From positions 1 to 16,816 of the forward strand of contig JBCCHN010000117.1 in the NCBI GenBank assembly GCA_039028695.1: a stretch of 16,816 nt of DNA. Reading direction: 5' to 3'. This document shows, piece by piece, positions 15,293-16,816 of the stretch (position 1 is the stretch's first letter; every line of letters starts with the position of its first letter). The stretch comes from JANQKX01 sp039028695 (GTDB lineage Bacteria; Pseudomonadota; Alphaproteobacteria; Kiloniellales; Kiloniellaceae). Under the pieces are notes generated by a model. It ran no database searches. It saw only the letters and a program-made list of their open reading frames with translations, and was not told the DNA's origin. The translations under genes were made by a program, and so were the position numbers.

Positions 15293-16042
15293 CTAAGCCG
15301 TCAAGCGTTCCATCACGTCATCGGCGATCTCAAAGTTCGCCGATACATGTTGAACATCGTCGCAATCATCCAAAGCCGCCAAGAGCTTGAGCAGGGTCTG
15401 CGCCCGCTCCTCGTCCACTTCCACCAGGGTCTGAGGCTTCCACGTTAGGTTCGCCTCCTGGGGGGCGTCATATTTGTCGGTCAAAGCGGTGCGCACATCG
15501 GCGAAATCATCCGGGTCACAGGTAATTTCATGAACCTCGACACTGGATTCCACATTGCTGGCACCGGCCTCGACAGCAGCCTCGAACATGTCGTCCCCGT
15601 TGGCGACATCCGCACCATAGAGAATGAGCCCCAAGCGATCGAACATGAAGGAAACGCTATTGGTCTCCCCCAAGGATCCGCCGTGTTTGCTAAAGGCTGC
15701 CCGTACCTCCGACGCCGTTCGATTGCGGTTATCAGTCAGGGTTTCAACGATCAATGCCACACCGCCGGGTCCATAACCTTCGTAACGAATCTCTTCCAGG
15801 TTGGCGTCATCATCGCCCCCAGCGGCTTTTTTGATGGCCCGCTCAATATTGTCCTTGGGCATATTGGCCGCCCGCGCCGCCTGCACCGCACCGCGCAAAC
15901 GGGGGTTTTTGTCTATTTCAGGCAAGCCCGATTTAGCGGCAACGATAATCTCCCGGGTAAGTCGGGCGAATTCCTTGGCGCGCTTTTTGTCCTGCGCGCC
16001 TTTACGGTACATGATGTTTTTAAACTGTGAATGGCCCGCCAT
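15293..16042 (-). CDS. yebC: YebC/PmpR (TACO1) family protein
   Basis: This cytoplasmic protein (249 aa) belongs to the YebC/TACO1 family. Family members have been described as DNA-binding regulators and, for TACO1 and some bacterial homologues, as factors helping ribosomes through difficult sequences. The N-terminus MAGHSQFKNIMYRKGAQDKK is diagnostic. NPRLRGAVQAARAANMPKDN, IRYEGYGPGGVALIVETLTD and FSKHGGSLGETNSVSFMFDR are conserved blocks. The acidic C-terminal domain (TCDPDDFADVRTAL) follows. The ATG at 16042 has AGGA about 10 nt upstream and a closer GGAG. It precedes ruvC, a frequent neighbour. The upstream spacer could hold its promoter (weak TTCATG/TATGGT pair near 16097-16125). Confidence 0.97.
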   Translation of the reverse strand: MAGHSQFKNIMYRKGAQDKKRAKEFARLTREIIVAAKSGLPEIDKNPRLRGAVQAARAANMPKDNIERAIKKAAGGDDDANLEEIRYEGYGPGGVALIVETLTDNRNRTASEVRAAFSKHGGSLGETNSVSFMFDRLGLILYGADVANGDDMFEAAVEAGASNVESSVEVHEITCDPDDFADVRTALTDKYDAPQEANLTWKPQTLVEVDEERAQTLLKLLAALDDCDDVQHVSANFEIADDVMERLTA

Positions 16043-16331
16043 GCTCCAGAGGTCCTATTTTCCTATATTTTGTGGCACGAATAAGGGAAGACTACCATAT
16101 CTATGCGGCAATAATCCATGAAGCAGTTGGGGACGGCCTTTGGCGGCACGAAGGTACCCGCCGGCAGGCAAGCCGACGCGCCGCTTAGCACTAGCCAGCC
16201 AATATGGCGACAATAGGGCGTCGCCAGGGCCGCTTCTGGATCGTTGCGGAACCCCACCGGGCGCTTTACCGGACCTTAACCGCTTTCGGTCCAAAATGGC
16301 CCTTACTTTTCGCCTTTGTGTAGCCGACCCC
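16043..16331. other. Spacer upstream of yebC
   Basis: About 290 bp without a recognisable gene. Frames open on both strands give Arg/Pro-rich or cysteine-containing translations that resemble no family I know and lack ribosome sites. Short inverted repeats occur, for example GGCGAC...GTCGCC near 16206-16224 and GGACC...GGTCC near 16273-16294, but no clear terminator or RNA fold is seen. The part nearest yebC (16043-16110) is more AT-rich and is the likely promoter region. Confidence 0.4.
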
Positions 16332-16625
16332 ATGGTATTGCCCAACAGTCTTTTGGATCTAGCGCTCAGTCCCGACAACGCGGATGAATCCCTCGCCTAT
16401 TCTCGCCGTTTAAAAGAGGCGGCGGAGTTGGTTCAAGTCTTTTCCCAGGATTGCAGCTTATCGGCGCTCGATGCGGCCCTTGGCGCTGCCCAAACTGCGG
16501 CAGCGAGCAACCTTGGCGCCGCCCGAACCGCCTCCAACGTGGCGGCAGAAGTGCTTCAGCAAAGCGAAATGCTCGAACAGGAAGTTAAACGCTTTCTGGC
16601 GACCCAGCCAAACGATCAGGCATAA
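16332..16625 (+). CDS. Small protein with chemoreceptor-like C-terminal helix
   Basis: This ORF encodes about 97 residues, all apparently helical and Ala/Gln/Glu-rich. Its last ~40 residues (GAARTASNVAAEVLQQSEML, then EQEVKRFLATQ) resemble the extreme C-terminus of alphaproteobacterial methyl-accepting chemotaxis proteins. In those proteins a sequence of the type A-x-x-L-x-x-QSE-x-L-x-x-EV-x-x-FLA ends the signalling coiled coil. The conserved receptor hairpin tip and membrane segments are absent, and I find no receptor remnants upstream in any frame. Start is uncertain: ATG at 16332 or 16296, neither with a clear ribosome site; the frame is open back to 16140. It faces the ymdB-like gene tail to tail, 15 bp apart, and diverges from yebC. 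It could be a stand-alone small protein or a decayed receptor fragment. Confidence 0.5.
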   Translation: MVLPNSLLDLALSPDNADESLAYSRRLKEAAELVQVFSQDCSLSALDAALGAAQTAAASNLGAARTASNVAAEVLQQSEMLEQEVKRFLATQPNDQA

Positions 16626-16640
16626 TTCCCGCCGGCTCCC

Positions 16641-16816
16641 CTAGCCCTGCGGCACAGCCCTGCCAAGGCGGCCTCCAAGACGCAAGGGTTCTACCCTCCG
16701 CGCCGAACCGCTTTTATCGTCTGTTTCCAGAAAAACCCCGCAAAGAGTAGCCTCGCCGCTGGCCGGCACCAACCGCTCGCCGCGCACCTTGCGCACAAAG
16801 CGCTCCACAGAGCCCG
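16641..16816 (-). CDS. YmdB-type metallophosphoesterase, C-terminal end only
   Basis: Only the last 57 residues are in the window; the rest lies beyond the right edge. They read GSVERFVRKVRGERLVPASG, then EATLCGVFLETDD and RRVEPLRLGGRLGRAVP before a TAG stop. From memory this pattern (ERF, P-A-x-G-x-A-T-x-x-G, ETDD, LGGRL) matches the C-terminus of alphaproteobacterial TIGR00282/YmdB calcineurin-like phosphoesterases. YmdB in Bacillus hydrolyses cyclic nucleotides and 2',3'-cyclic phosphates. The catalytic metal-binding residues are not visible here. Neighbourhood supports the call: a ymdB-like gene beside yebC is common in alphaproteobacteria. Confidence 0.75.
   Translation of the reverse strand, partial: GSVERFVRKVRGERLVPASGEATLCGVFLETDDKSGSARRVEPLRLGGRLGRAVPQG

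Noticed and set aside
16063..16257. 64-codon minus-strand ORF with several cysteines upstream of yebC
   Set aside because: It has a GTG start without a ribosome site and no recognisable family, and lies in the likely promoter region of yebC.
16140..16331. N-terminal extension of the small plus-strand ORF
   Set aside because: The Arg/Pro/Gly-rich translation looks like non-coding DNA and has no ribosome site. The helical character begins only near 16332.
1..16816. Search for CRISPR arrays, insertion sequences, tRNA or rRNA genes and phage genes
   Set aside because: None could be recognised by eye; the only tandem repeat is the coding array inside tolA.

Overview
The window looks like a piece of an alphaproteobacterial chromosome. 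The taxonomic call is inference. It rests on the gene order ymdB-like / yebC / ruvC-ruvA-ruvB / ybgC / tolQ-tolR-tolA-tolB / pal / cpoB(ybgF) / tilS / ftsH / folP / glmM, on the protein styles (long DHPS with an N-terminal extension, alpha-type YmdB C-terminus) and on the fairly GC-rich DNA. A Rhodospirillales-like lineage fits, but I cannot prove it from this sequence. Nearly everything is housekeeping and reads on the minus strand, so transcription runs from high to low coordinates.

Right end to middle (16816 to 8300): the C-terminus of a YmdB-type metallophosphoesterase enters at the right edge. A ~600-bp stretch follows that holds one small plus-strand ORF whose end resembles a chemoreceptor C-terminus. 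Then comes yebC, followed by a tightly packed run: ruvC, ruvA and ruvB (Holliday junction resolution), ybgC, tolQ, tolR, tolA, tolB and pal (trans-envelope Tol-Pal system). Four junctions (ruvC/ruvA, ruvA/ruvB, ruvB/ybgC, tolA/tolB) are ATGA stop-start overlaps, so one long co-transcribed unit is likely. A strong hairpin terminator at 8324-8353 closes it just after pal.

Middle to left (8300 to 1): a 459-bp gene-poor spacer separates pal from cpoB, so cpoB probably has its own promoter. Then follow cpoB, tilS (tRNA-Ile lysidine synthetase), ftsH (membrane AAA+ zinc protease), folP (dihydropteroate synthase) and glmM (phosphoglucosamine mutase, cut by the left edge). A plus-strand TauE/SafE-type membrane permease lies between ftsH and folP and interrupts the familiar ftsH-folP-glmM order.

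How the parts fit: TolQ/TolR form a proton-driven motor that energises TolA. TolA spans the periplasm to TolB and Pal, and CpoB tunes the system during outer-membrane constriction. TilS and FtsH serve translation fidelity and membrane protein turnover. FolP and GlmM supply folate and the amino-sugar precursor of peptidoglycan.

The most distinctive element is TolA, whose periplasmic spacer is a run of 36 Glu-Pro dipeptides encoded by a 216-bp array of 6-bp units. I see no CRISPR array, insertion sequence, rRNA or tRNA gene, and no clearly novel multi-gene system.
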